Assembly: GCA_036346375.1 (NCBI GenBank)
Contig: CM070511.1
Coordinates: 3,162,001-3,226,000 of the forward strand
Direction of reading: 5' to 3'
DNA length: 64,000 nucleotides
Source of the DNA: Guadua angustifolia
Lineage: Eukaryota > Streptophyta > Magnoliopsida > Poales > Poaceae
Under the pieces are notes generated by a model. That model searched no databases. It had not been told where the DNA came from and was given only the letters and a program-made list of their open reading frames with translations. Below, piece by piece: positions 1 through 11,800 of this stretch (positions within the stretch are counted from its first letter, which is position 1; the number at the start of each line of letters is the position of its first letter). The position numbers were made by a program, and so were the translations under genes.

Positions 1-640
1 CCGGAGGGCACGTCTAACACACACTTCTCAGGGTTGGGCTTCAGGCAATTCTTCCAGAGGTTGGCAAAGGTTTCTTCCAGGTCTTCGATCAGTCCTTCAC
101 CCTTCTTGACTTTCACCACCAGGTCATCGACGTACACCTCGAGGTTCCGTCCTATCTGCGGACGGAAGGAAATATGCATAGCACGCTGATAAGTAGGACC
201 AACATTTTTTAACCCAAATGCCATTCTGATATAACAATAAACATCCATCGGGGTAACAAAAGTGGTCTTTTCTTCATCTTCCACCACCATGCTAATTTGG
301 TGGTACCCAGAGTACGCGTCCAGAAAGCATAGCAGCTCGCACCCCGCCGTAGAGTCGATGATGAGATCAATGCACGGCAAAGGGTACAGATCCTTTGTGC
401 AGGCCTTGTTGAGGTCGGTGAAGTCGACGCACATCCGCCACTTCCCGTTGGGCTTCTTGACAAGCACAGGGTTGGCAAGCCACTCGGGGTGAGAGACTTT
501 CCTAATGATCCCCGCGTGCAGCAGCTTCTCTACCTCCACACGAATGGTGTCTTGTCGCTCTGGTGCCGGCCTCCAGACCTTTTGCTGGATCGGGCGCACT
601 CCTGGAAGCATTGCCAATCGGTGCTCGATCACCTCCCTGG
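1..640 (-). pseudogene. Reverse transcriptase (partial) of the Tat-type element
   Basis: The minus-strand frame reads through the core of a retroelement RT, which copies element RNA into DNA in the cytoplasmic particle. Visible in order are a HPEWLANPVLVKK block, KPNGKWRMCVDFTDLNKAC, FLDAYSGYHQ, the stretch with FVTPMDVYCYIRMAFGLKN, and the catalytic YVDD near 121-137. No stop is seen in this part, but the window edge removes the thumb, RNase H and integrase. The LVVK after YVDD is normal for this branch. It sits downstream of the protease with a linker between about 640 and 717. It is typed as a pseudogene because gag of the same element is clearly frameshifted. Confidence 0.8.
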
Positions 641-716
641 GGACCCTAGTCATGTCAGACGGTTGCCATCCAAACACGTCAGAGTTAGACCGGAGGAAGG
701 TGACGAGCGCACTTTT

Positions 717-1435
717 CTATTCAGCGCCAAGGTTGGTACCCACCTTGATGGTCTTCTCGGGCTCGCCCTCGCTCACGGAGACCACCTTAACCTCACGGGA
801 TGAACCAGGCAAGGCACGGGTCTTCGCTGGAGGGGCTCCCGAGTAGGCAGCATCGACTTGCCTTGCACAGGTGGCGCCGGCCAGGTCCAATGCCTGCTTG
901 TGGCAGCGCAAGGCTTCCATCCTGTCCACCTTAATGACTATGGGGCCACTGGGCCCTGGCATCTTCACCACCATGTACGCATAGTGGGTCGCCGCCATGA
1001 ACTTGACACCGGTCGGCCAAGTAGTGTATTGTACGGAAGGTCGAAATTGGTGACTTCAAAGTCCACCACCTTCGAACGGTAGTTGCTCTCGTCCCCGAAG
1101 GTGACGGGGAAGCGTACCTGGCACAGGGGCACCGAACCAGCCCCCAGGGTGACTCTGTAGAAAGGCAAGGCCGGACACAACTCCTGCTGCGATATCTGGA
1201 GCGCCCGAAATGCCTTAGAGGATAGGAGGTTGATGGAGCTTCCTCCGTCCACTAGCACTCGCCCAAGCTTCACGTTTTGGACCGTGGGCGAAACCACGAT
1301 CGGAAGGTGACCCAGGGCGGCGGTGCTTTAGGGTGGTCGGCCTGACTGAAGGTGATCGGCTCCTCCGACCACTTCAGCGCCCTACCGCCCCTGAGCTCGG
1401 CACAACGGCGCAAACCTCCCTCATCAGCCGCTTAT
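717..1435 (-). pseudogene. Aspartic protease region of the Tat-type element
   Basis: Minus-strand reading. The 965-1297 frame has the active-site block VLVDGGSSINLL, then a substrate-flap-like segment and YNTLLGRP, the usual second hydrophobic-G block of retroviral-type aspartic proteases. The protein then shifts frame and continues at 717-998 with HYAYMVVKMPGPSG, which follows the protease in this family. The protease would cut Gag-Pol in the particle. The frame change near 980 is a visible break. Upstream coding sequence (1300-1435) is low-complexity linker and is cut by element A at 1435. Confidence 0.75.
1431..1435. repeat. Target-site duplication CTTAT, left copy (element A)
   Basis: CTTAT directly precedes the TGTCGGG terminus of the left LTR. 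An identical CTTAT follows the TGTTACA terminus of the right LTR at 13813-13817. Confidence 0.93.
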
Positions 1436-4400
1436 TGTCGGGACCCGAATCCACAATCCGGAAACCCTCTGTGTTTTCAGCACTAGTCCCAGGATCAGTC
1501 GCTAGTGCCCACAGTTAACAAAGATGAATATCACAAACATACACAGCGGAATAATAAATAAAGTATTCATCTTCAATATAACAGGTTGAACAACCTTAAG
1601 GTCAACTTACAATTGTGAAGCCTAGATGGCTTCAACTCAGAGTAAAACGCGAGCAATGAACGAAGAACGTCGGTGAATCCCATCAAAATACCACGAGGAT
1701 TTGACAAGGTTCAACTCCTAGATATTAAGCCTTCTTGCAGAACTTCTCCTTCTTCGAAGACAAAGACTTCTCCTCAACTGGTGATGTTTTGTTATAGCAA
1801 GGGTGAGTACACAACCGTACTCAACAAGTCATGCACATAATGCAGTCCTATTACTACATGCATGGCTTATTCCAAGGGAATGGCTGAATGGTTCTTTTGC
1901 AATATAGAAAAGCAGTAAAACAAATAATACCATAATAAATTTTGTAATCATCCCAAGTAAAGCATTTCTCATCCTTAACCAATTTCCATATCACAATGTC
2001 CACATTCCCAACCTCATTTCATTTTCAAAACTCTACCCCTTGATTTGTAATCCCGAGCAATGTTGATCTGTGAACACGGCTATTGAATAGTTTTACACTC
2101 TGCGGAGGTTGTACACTTTACCCACAAGATACAATCAACTCACCACGTCGGTAGTGAATCGCCATACAACAATGATGCGAATGAGCGATCATAACAAAGC
2201 CTTTCGAAACTTCTAGCTCAACCTAGGAACCTCTCCGTGTTGCCTTCACTATCACTTCCCTCACCGAGGCAAAGTATAGGACCGACGAACACCGTTGGAT
2301 GGGTACCAAGCCGCACCACAGTGCGCGCCCCCATCTGATCACCCCTCGGTGATTGCCACCCCGAGTATCAAAGGTGAGATATCGAATCCTACTAAACTAG
2401 GTCCGTCCCATAACGAGACATGTGGTTGTCGAGTGACTCAGTTCAAAGGCTTGCAAGGTGAAGTCCTTAGGGTGACCAAGGCAAGACTACCCCAAACAAT
2501 TCACCAACAAAACCATCACATAGTTCACCAATAGTACCATCTCATAATTTACCAACAACACCACCAAATACCAAAGTGACATATCCAATGCCACTCTTGC
2601 CACTTGCCTCGGTCTAAAACATTTTACCACCCCAGTTGATTATTGCGCAACACAATGCCAACAACAACTCAACATCCATGTAGAACCACTCTGGTTCCAC
2701 ATATCAACATCATCGTGTGGCAACACGTCACACCATTTCACAAACACATTTCATAATCCATTAATCAGTATTATCCTTTTATTTTCAGAAGACATGAGTT
2801 GCGTGGCATGGCTAAGCAATTATACATGGTCTAACCAACCCACGTTGGCAAGTAATAACAACCAACTAATAATCAACCATCTTAGGGTGACAAATGAATT
2901 ATGGCATACAAATAATCATGGCAAGGTGATATTTAGCAATTGGGTTGAATAACTAATTCCCAAATTAATTTAATTCATTTTAATCTTGAACTAGCATGCA
3001 ATAATTTGAATCAAAGTAAATTTGTAAAATTGGGAGCAATATGATCAAAGCACAACTTGCCTGGCCCTTGCAATTTATATTATTCTTTACTCTTTATCTT
3101 CGATCATTGATCCTCGATCTTCAATCTCCGCTTGCTTGCTTCTCGGCTCCTTGACGACTTACAATGACAGCGTCTAACGATAAACAAACCCAAATACAAC
3201 AAAACTTCAAAAAGCAAATCAAGTAAACTCCAAATTAAGAGCGAATAACATTGGGCTGCGGCTTAATGAAATTAGGAACTTGGATGGATTGGGTCGATGA
3301 TTAGACAAAAGAGAACGGCTTTGGAAAATTTATCGAGAAGGTTCTGATGATAATTAGAGAGAACGAAGTATATTCGGGGAATATCCTTGAGGTTAATTAA
3401 CTTGATTGAGCAGATATTGACATATGGACTCTTGATCTATAGACCGGGTCCGGAGGATGATTTGGTTTACGATGAACTAAGCTCGAGCGCGGTGTTGACT
3501 TTTGTTGACTAAGTAGATACATAGTCAAACAAAAGAAAGATAGACTGGTAGATTAGATATGGGTACCGGGATATGACATATGGCCAATGGCGTATCAACC
3601 AAGTCCACGAACAGGTTTCTAGAAGATTAAGGTTCACGGAGAGAAGGCATCGACACAAGGGTCTAAATGCGATCGGGCTAGGATTTGGTCTGGGGTTTAG
3701 TCATACTATGAAGAAGAGATTTGACGATGATGAAGCGGCGATGAACAGATAGGAGCGTTAGAAAGGATAACGACATCGCGCTACGCTCTTGCTTGAATCG
3801 GCGCATGCGATGATAGCGGCGAGCAAAGCGCTAACGGCGGGATGTTAACGGCGAAACATTAACACCGGGCGTTAACGATGGAATGTTAGCGGCGAAACGT
3901 TAAGACAGAGCGTTAGCGATGGGCGTTAACGTTGGAGCATTAACGGCGAAAGCGTTAACGGCGGGCGTTAGCGATGGGCGTTAACGGTGAAACATTAACG
4001 ATGAAGGTGAAGCGATGGCGGAGCATATGAGATTACAAGGTGGCAACCATCGGTTGAAGGATAGAACAGCGGGGTCAAGACATGGCCACGACGAACCAAA
4101 ATGGTTGGCGGCACAAGACGACGCGCGACGGCGGCAAAAGGCGGCGGCCGACGAATAAAAAGAATTTCGGTAGATGCAACAGCAAAGGGGAAGTGTCCAT
4201 CGCGTAGAACGCGACGAGACGAACTCAGCAATATTGCCGGATTTGGCGGCGACCCAACGGATTGATGACAAACTGCCGATGAGCGGCTCCGGAGCTAATA
4301 GTTCAAGCGATCACAACTAATAAAGTACTGCATAAAACCTAACCAAATTTTATAGAGAGCTATCTGGGAACATTTGGCACGATATGACGCGAACGGATTT

Positions 4401-6424
4401 GAGTTTTACCTTTTGGATCAACGGGAACAGCGAGGAAGTTTTCGGCTGTCTGCAACAGCAGATCTGATCGAAAACGAATTTTCTGCACAAACTCCTGAGT
4501 TCACAACCATGGGATAGGGTGAGCACCATGCAGGGGACACCACCAGAAGTCTACCATAAAAATTTCATGGCCAAACTCGCAAAAACGAGGGAGAACGGCC
4601 TCCGGCAAGATTCGATCTTTGGGCAGCCATAACTTTTGATTCCATGAACCAATTTGCATGAAATTTGGAAGGGAGACAGAGGGTACCATGAGGCAGGAGA
4701 TGACACAGTCGGATCACCAAAAATCATGACGAGCTGACCAGGAACGCGACGCCAAAACAGGCCGATGAGGGGCGGCGCGGCTGCGCGGTGTTCCGGTGAT
4801 GGGGCAGCATGGGGAGGTCGGTCGGGGGTGCAGGAGGGGCGCAGGGATGTGAGGAGGTGTGCTGGGCGGTCGGACGGGGCCGGGATGGCACGGAAAAGCG
4901 GCGCCATGGACGACCGGTGACGAGCAAGACGACCCGGATGGCATGGCGGCCAAAAACACAATAGAACATGGAATTTCTCAAAACCAGCGAGAGCATGGCG
5001 TAGAAACAAGGTCATACTAGGCTACATCTAAAAGGAATTTGATTGGGGATTACCGGTTTGGGAGAAATCGACGACGAACGGAGCGACGACCATCGACGAA
5101 CAAACTCGAAATTCGGGGCCAAACTGCAACAAAAATCAAATCCGACTGGATGGTTGTGATAATAGAAGCAAAAGGCACAAAGTGACGCGGTCGGATTACC
5201 CGAAAACTCACCGGAGCAAGAGATGGCTCACCGGTGTCTTTGGAGGACGCCGGCGCCGGGTTTTCTTGAGTTTTGGGAGAGGAAACGATGCTGAAACAAC
5301 TGGGCAAGGTGAGCACGGGATAGAGGACGTCCATACGCACATTTTGAGTACTCGCACGCGTCGGGAAGTGGGGAGAAGCTCGAGATATGGGCCAAGCAAT
5401 GAATTGCCTTTAACGCGTAATTGCGGCTGCTATGCGCGAATTCAGGACGGGCAACGACTTGGAACTTGTTCCCCATCATGACGCGGTCGCAATGCTTCAG
5501 ATTTCACATGATTTGGTGCAGTATGCTAAGAGATATGGGGTTTTGAAAATTGAGTCAGCATGGGGACTCTACGCGTGAACAGTAGCTGCTGCGGGAGGTT
5601 GAAGACGAACAGTGAACGGCCACGTGTCGCTTTCCCATTGGTCGGAAGAAATGGAGGGACAAAGCGCGAGGAATAAAATAGCAAAAATGATATAAAAATA
5701 TTAGAAAAATTCATAAAAATACTAGAGATTATTTGGAACCCAATAAAATTGGTTTCACTGAATTTAGATGAGTTTTGGAATTTAGAGAATTCCGGGACGA
5801 ATATACTGAATTTAACGAAAGACCGCGAGAGATAAAATAACAAAGGGATTCTATAAATCTTGGAAAAATTCCCAAAATCATTTTAGAATATTTGGAACCT
5901 AATTATATGAATTTTGAGATTTTTGGAGTATTTTGGAACTCGGGTGAAATTTCGAATAAGGACCGGAATTGGAAATTCTGACTTTGCGGACGGAAAAAGA
6001 TTGAACTCCAATTTCGAAAGGATATGGAGGCCAGGTTAAATAGAACACCGAGGGAAATCCAAATTTTGGATTTAAATGGAATTTCAAAGGAAAGGTTTGA
6101 ATTGGACTTTGGATATAGAATTGCCTGAACAATTAATAATTCAAATTAAAAATCCAATAAAAATCCAATTAACATCCAAATATTTAAATTAAAAATTTTA
6201 ATTAATTTTTAGCAAATCTCAAATTTGAGAAATTCCCTGAGATACAAAGAACGCTTGTAAAAACTAAATTTTAAATTACTTGATGCACATATAAGGCTCA
6301 TTAAATTGTTTTAGATTTAGAAAATTCTAAATTAAGCTTCTTTAATCAAATAAGATTGATGTAAAATTTTTGGAAAGCTAAATTAAATATAAATTTTTGA
6401 AAACCCAAATTTTGGGATGTTACA
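1436..6424 (-). repeat. 3' LTR of element A
   Basis: About 4,989 bases; ends TG...CA on either strand. It is near-identical to 8837-13812 over its right half (about 4310-6300), with more small indels elsewhere. Contents in element orientation: an AT-rich start, a GC-rich serine/proline-coding-like island (about 4700-5350), a GTTAACG-rich minisatellite (3827-4003), and the conserved palindrome/hairpin block (about 1800-2130). Open frames inside (for example 4551-5015) have no recognisable domain and I do not call them genes. Confidence 0.92.
3827..4003. repeat. GTTAACG minisatellite in the left LTR of element A
   Basis: About ten imperfect units of 16-20 bases built on GCGTTAACGGCG / GGCGTTAGCGATG / GAAACATTAAC. 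Many units contain the palindrome GTTAAC. The homologous array is at 11231-11399, with small unit differences. Confidence 0.8.
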
Positions 6425-6440
6425 AACCTACCCCTTATGA
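6425..6440 (-). other. Polypurine tract of element A
   Basis: On the minus strand the sequence ATAAGGGGTAGGTT runs directly into the TGTAACATCCC LTR terminus. The preceding GACGAGATTCTC block also precedes the polypurine tracts of elements B and C. It would prime plus-strand DNA synthesis. Confidence 0.8.
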
Positions 6441-6830
6441 GAATCTCGTCCCAGAGATTGGTGACGACTAAAGAATAGGTTAGGGAAACTCGATCTTGAG
6501 GTCGTGCACTTGCGCATAAGCGCACACTTGATAGAATTGCTTTGAGGTCAAACGTTGGATAACCTCCTTCTACTGAGTCAAATTCGGATAGGTTGCTCCT
6601 GACGGCGAAAGCAACTTGCTATTCTGCAGTCTCGATCAAAGATTGAATATCATTTCTGTTGAGTTGGTTCTTGAGAACATCTCTTGATTTGAGGAACTCA
6701 AGCTGATTGATAATTGCTTCATTAAGCTTGAAAATCTTGGGCGATTCATTGATCCTTGCAATTTCACTACCAATGACCTTGAGTAAGGAACATTGATCGA
6801 ATTGAATCTGGTAACTTTTAACATCATGGT
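6441..6830 (-). pseudogene. Short coding remnant before the polypurine tract of element A
   Basis: On the minus strand one frame stays open for about 65 codons from near 6830, then a stop near 6630, and the same frame continues to the polypurine tract, ending in a phrase with NLWDEILIRG. The last bases match the 3' coding ends of elements B and C, so this may be the degraded tail of a former pol region left after a large internal deletion. No domain is recognisable. It could also be non-coding. Confidence 0.4.
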
Positions 6831-7120
6831 GAGAACTCGGGCTCTATGGCCAACATCTGCAGAACATTATCTAGTAAAGTGAATGCTCAAAGACATATCA
6901 AATCCTTTATTGGCGTTAATACTTTTGATTTAGAATTCAGGTACATTTATTCCACAAATAGGAATTGCTAAGAGAATTCTTTGACATTACTCTTATAGAC
7001 TAGAGTATGACATCACGACCACAAACTTATTGGTGGCTTCATCGATTAACCGCCTTTTCTTCAAGCGCTTCTTGGAACAATAAACCTGTTGTTGCTTGAG
7101 CATACTTCGCAATCTGAGAC

Positions 7121-8218
7121 TCAATCGAGGTAACCGGGGACAATCTCAATTCCACAAGGTACTTCATATTTGAACAGGCATTGCTTGGCAAAGTGACCTC
7201 TTTTACGGCAGGCATAGCATAATCGATTCTTTGATGCTGCACCTTGCGATCTTGGTGTTATGCTTTGAATCGAACTGACTTCTGGGATGACTGAAGGTAA
7301 AGGAAATGCTTGATGCTTCTGGGAACATCGTCTGACATAGTGACCTTGTTTACCACAATGAAAACAACTTCCTAGTGACTTTGACTTGCTTCTTTTCTGA
7401 GGTGGATTGCTAGATTCATGGTATTTCTCCTTTAAATACTCAGATGACAAAGCATGGGTAGATGACAATATGCCTTTCTTTGCTAACTCTTGAACCACAA
7501 TGGCTCGAAAATTTTCTCGTTGACGTTGCATTGCAGAGGTCAACACCGAATACATAGCACACTGGCTTGGGCAATGATCTTGGCTTTCACAAATAAAACA
7601 TGTAATCTTATTATTCGGACATTCTCCAAGAGGATGGTTCCCTTCACAACTGGAACAATTGATATGATGCTCGTCAGAGGTATGTCCTATGACTCCTAGC
7701 GGGTACATGCGATCTTGACTTGCTTGGTTGGCAACACTTTAAGAACAACGTCCAGTTGGTTGTGGTATCACGGGGTTGCATATTCCTCTGAATTGTTTGC
7801 ACCTTTCATCGAGCATGAAACTCACGAAATCTGATGGTGAATTCCTTCCAAGTGGTAGTCGATCATTACCATAGATGGCACGGTAGTTTTCCACCAAGCT
7901 AATCTGCACCTTCTAACCGGTGGTGGCATATATAATCTTATCTTTATCATCACACTGTATGGAAGATAGCTTCTTCTCTATGACTTGAATCCAAGTTTCT
8001 GTACCTTGTAGGGAGGTGAATTCTGCAAAAATGGGTGGCTTGGTTTCAATGAACTTTGCAAACTTGCACTGAGAACGCACTGTTGAATTTTCAACTGGTG
8101 AAACTGGAGATTGCTTTTGGTCAACATCTGCTCTAATACTGATACTGGCGGCAACATCTGAACTGACTTGGACTGCTTCAGGAATACTGCCAAGGCTGTC
8201 ATTGGAAAACTTCTCCAT
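7121..8218 (-). pseudogene. Gag-like protein of element A, with four zinc knuckles
   Basis: Two minus-strand frames carry it. The N-terminal part (7913-8218) has FIETKPPIFAEF...WIQVIEKKL...CDDKDKIIYAT, matching the start of the retrotransposon Gag domain in elements B and C. The second part (7121-7708) has four knuckles: CSSC-X3-H-X4-C, CFICESQDHCPSQC, CFHCGKQGHYVRRC and CYACRKRGHFAKQC. Gag packages element RNA in the particle. Most of the central Gag domain between about 7710 and 7912 is missing or frameshifted, so the gene looks broken. Four knuckles is more than the single one in elements B and C. No pol follows. Confidence 0.75.
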
Positions 8219-8823
8219 CTATTGACTGTCCAAGGTTAATAGGCAAGAGGGAAAAGCATAGATAAGATTCGAGATTCCTAGTGCAGGGAAACAGGTTTAA
8301 CCCAAAAACATAAGCAAACAATTACTAACTTGGTATGGTTGCTTATCCAAGCCTAAAAGCTCTGCAACGCATACTGCACACTCAGCAACAGAAAACCAAA
8401 TTAACCTAAGCACACAAGTCTAACGTCTAGAAAGGGTAACACTCCTAACTTAGACAGATGCGACTCTCACACATGAGTCTCAACGGCTACTTAAGCACTG
8501 ATTCTTCGAATTTCTTGAACACTTCATCGGCACTCTTTCCTTGAGCTCGACGATTCCTGTCTTTACGATCTTAAGGTTCAGCAACGGCACCCAGTGCTTT
8601 CTCCTAAAGTGTGAAACATCGTTATCTATTCAAGACAACTGAGGTAAGATTTTCAGCTTAAATCGGCGGGGAAAGATAGAAATTTCAGCAAAAGGGGAAA
8701 GGAATAGAAGAATAAGATAAGTCAAGAACTTGTTATCTTCAAGTTAAATTTTCTCTTTAGAAAATAATTTTGAAGTTCCTAAGGAACGCCAAACTATCTA
8801 GGGTCAAGACCTACGATCGGTAT
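8219..8823 (-). other. 5' leader of element A
   Basis: About 600 bases between the primer site and the Gag start, in minus orientation. I see no open frame or domain. By position it should hold RNA packaging signals. Confidence 0.5.
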
Positions 8824-8834
8824 GCTCGATACCA
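8824..8834 (-). other. Primer-binding site of element A (tRNA-iMet type, altered)
   Basis: On the minus strand TGGTATCGAGC lies two bases after the LTR end. The canonical site in elements B, C and E is TGGTATCAGAGC, so this copy has a deletion or base-call difference in its middle. Confidence 0.75.
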
Positions 8835-8836
8835 TG

Positions 8837-11800
8837 TGCATCGGGACCGAATCCACAATCCGGAAACCCTCGTGTTTTCAAAGGCACTAGTCCTGAGATC
8901 GATCGCTAGTGCCCACAGCTAACAAAGATGAATATCACAAACATACACAATGGAATAATAAATAAAGTATTCATCTTCAATATAACAGGTTGAACAACCT
9001 TAAGGTCAACTTACAATTGTGAAGCCTAGATGGCTTCAACTCGAGTAAAAGCGAGCAATGAATGAAGCGAAGAGCGTCGGTGAATCCCATCAAAATACCA
9101 CGGGCATTTGACAAGGTTCAACTCCTAGATATTAGCCTTCTTGCGAACTTCTCCTTCTTCAAGACAAAGACTTCTCCTCAAGCTGGTGATGTTTTGTTAT
9201 AGCAAGGGTGAGTACACAACCGTACTCAACAAGTCATGCACATAATGCAGTCCTATTACTACATGCATGGCTTATTCCAAGGGAATGGCTGAATGGTTCT
9301 TTTGCAATATAGAAAAGCAGTAAAACAAATAATACCATAATAAATTTTGTAATCATCCCAAGTAAAGCATTTCTCATCCTTAACCAATTTCCATATCACA
9401 ATGTCCACATTCCCAACCTCATTTCATTTTCAAAACTCTACCCCTTGACTGTAATCCCCGAGCAATGTTCAGTACCGTGAACATGGCTATTCGAATAGTT
9501 TTTACACTCTGCAGAGGTTGTACACTTTACCCACAAGATACAATCAACTCACCACGTCGGTAGTGAATCGCCATACAACAATATCTGCGAATGAGCGATC
9601 ATAACAAAGCCTTTCGAAACTTCTAGCTCAACCTAGGAACCTCTCGTGTTGCCTTCACTATCACTTCCCTCACACCGAGCCAAGTATAGGACCGGCGAAC
9701 ACCGTTGGATGGGTACCAAGCAGCAAAGAGTCGCTCCCCATCTGATCACCCCTCGGTGTGGCCACCCCGAGTATCAAAGGTGAGATATCGAATCCTACTA
9801 AACTAGGTCCGTCCCATAACAGACATGTGGTTGTGCAGTGACTCAGTTCAAAGGCTTGCAAGGTGAAGTCCTTAGGGTGACCAAGGCAAGACTACCCCAA
9901 ACAATTCACCAACAAAACCATCACATAGTTCACCAACAGTACCATCTCATAATTTACCAACAACACCACCAAATACCAAAGTGACATATCCAATGCCACT
10001 CTTGCCACTTGCCTCGGTCTAAAACATTTTACCACCCCAGTTGATTATTGCGCAACACAATGCCAACAACAACTCAACATCCATGTAGAACCACTCTGGT
10101 TCCACATATCAACATCATCGTGTGGCAACAACGTCACACCATTCACAAACACATTTCATAATCCATTAATCAGTATTATCCTTTTATTTTCAAGACATGA
10201 GTTGCGTGGCATGGCTAAGCAATTATACATGGTCTAACCAACCCACGTTGGCAAGTAATAACAACCAACTAATAATCAACCATCTTAGGGTGACAAATGA
10301 ATTATGGCATACAAATAATCATGGCAAGGTGATATTTAGCAATTGGGTTGAATAACTAATTCCCAAATTAATTTAATTCATTTTAATCTTGAACTAGCAT
10401 GCAATAATTTGAATCAAAGTAAATTTGTAAAATTAGAACAATATGATCAAAGCACAACTTGCACGGCCCTTGCAATTTATATTATTCTTTACTCTTTATC
10501 TTCGATCATTGATCCTCGATCTTCAATCTCCGCTTGCTTGCTTCTCGGCTCCTTGAGCGACTTACAATGACAGCGTCTAACGATAAACAAACCCAAATAC
10601 AACAAAACTTCAAAAAGCAAATCAAGTAAACTCCAAATTAAGAGCGAATAACATTGGGCTGCGGCTTAATGAAATTAGGAACTTGGATGGATTGGGTCGA
10701 TGATTAGACAAAAGAAAACGGCTTTGGAAAATTTATCGAGAAGGTTACGATGATAATTAGAGAGGAACGAAGTATATTCGAGGAATATCCTTGAGGTTAA
10801 TTAACTTGATTGAGCAGATATTGACATATGGACTCTTGATCTATAGACCGGGTCCGGGAGGATGATTTGGTTTACGATGAACTAAGCTCGAGCGCGGTGT
10901 TGACTTTTGTTGACTAAGTAGATACATAGTCAAACAAAAGAAAGATAGACCGTAGATTAGATATGGGTACAGGGATATGACATATGGCCAATGGCGTATC
11001 AACCAAGTCCACGAACGTGTTTCTAGAAGATTAAGGTTCACGGAGAGAAGGCATCGACACAAGGGTCTAAATGCGATCGGGCTAGGATTTGGTGCAGGGT
11101 TTAGTCATACTATGAAGAAGAGATTTGGCGATGATGAAGCGGCGATGAACAGATAGGAGCGTTAGAAAGGATAATGACATCGCGCTACGCTCTTGCTTGA
11201 ATCTTGCGCATGCGATGATAGCGAAAACAAGCGCTAACGGCGGGATGTTAACGGCGAAACATTAACACCGGGCGTTAACGATGGAATGTTAGCGGCGAAA
11301 CGTTAAGGACAGAGCGTTAGCGATGGAACGTTAGCGTTGGAGCATTAACGGCGAAGCGTTAACGGCGGGCGTTAACGATGGGCGTTAACGGTGAAACATG
11401 CGATGAAGGTGAAGCGATGGCGGAGCATATGAGATTACAAGGTGGCAACCATCGGTTGAAGGATAGGGCAGCGGGGTCAAGACATGGCCACGACGAACCA
11501 AAATGGTTGGCGGCACAAGACGACGCGCGACGGCGGCAAAAGGCGGCGGCCGACGAATAAAAAGAATTTCGGTAGATGCAACAGCAAAGGGGAAGTGTCC
11601 ATCGCGTGAACGCGGCGAGCGAACTCAGCAATATTGCGGATTTGGCGGCGACCCAATGGATTGATCACAAACTGCCGATGAGCGGCTCCGAGCTAATAGT
11701 TCAAGCGATCACAACTAATAAAGTACTGCATAAAACCTAACCAAATTTTATAGAGAGCTATCTGGGAACATTTGGCACGATATGACGCGAACGGATTTGA

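Noticed and set aside
209..478. 89-residue Ser/Arg/Leu-rich frame at the left edge
   Set aside because: Out-of-frame shadow of the reverse transcriptase on the same strand.
4551..5015. 154-residue proline-rich frame in the LTR of element A (and its copy 11947-12357)
   Set aside because: GC-rich LTR sequence open in several overlapping frames on the same strand, with no domain. Duplicated only because the LTR is duplicated.
7121..7708. Host CCHC zinc-finger gene
   Set aside because: It lies between a primer site and polypurine tract of a complete LTR element and is preceded by a Gag-domain start, so it is Gag.
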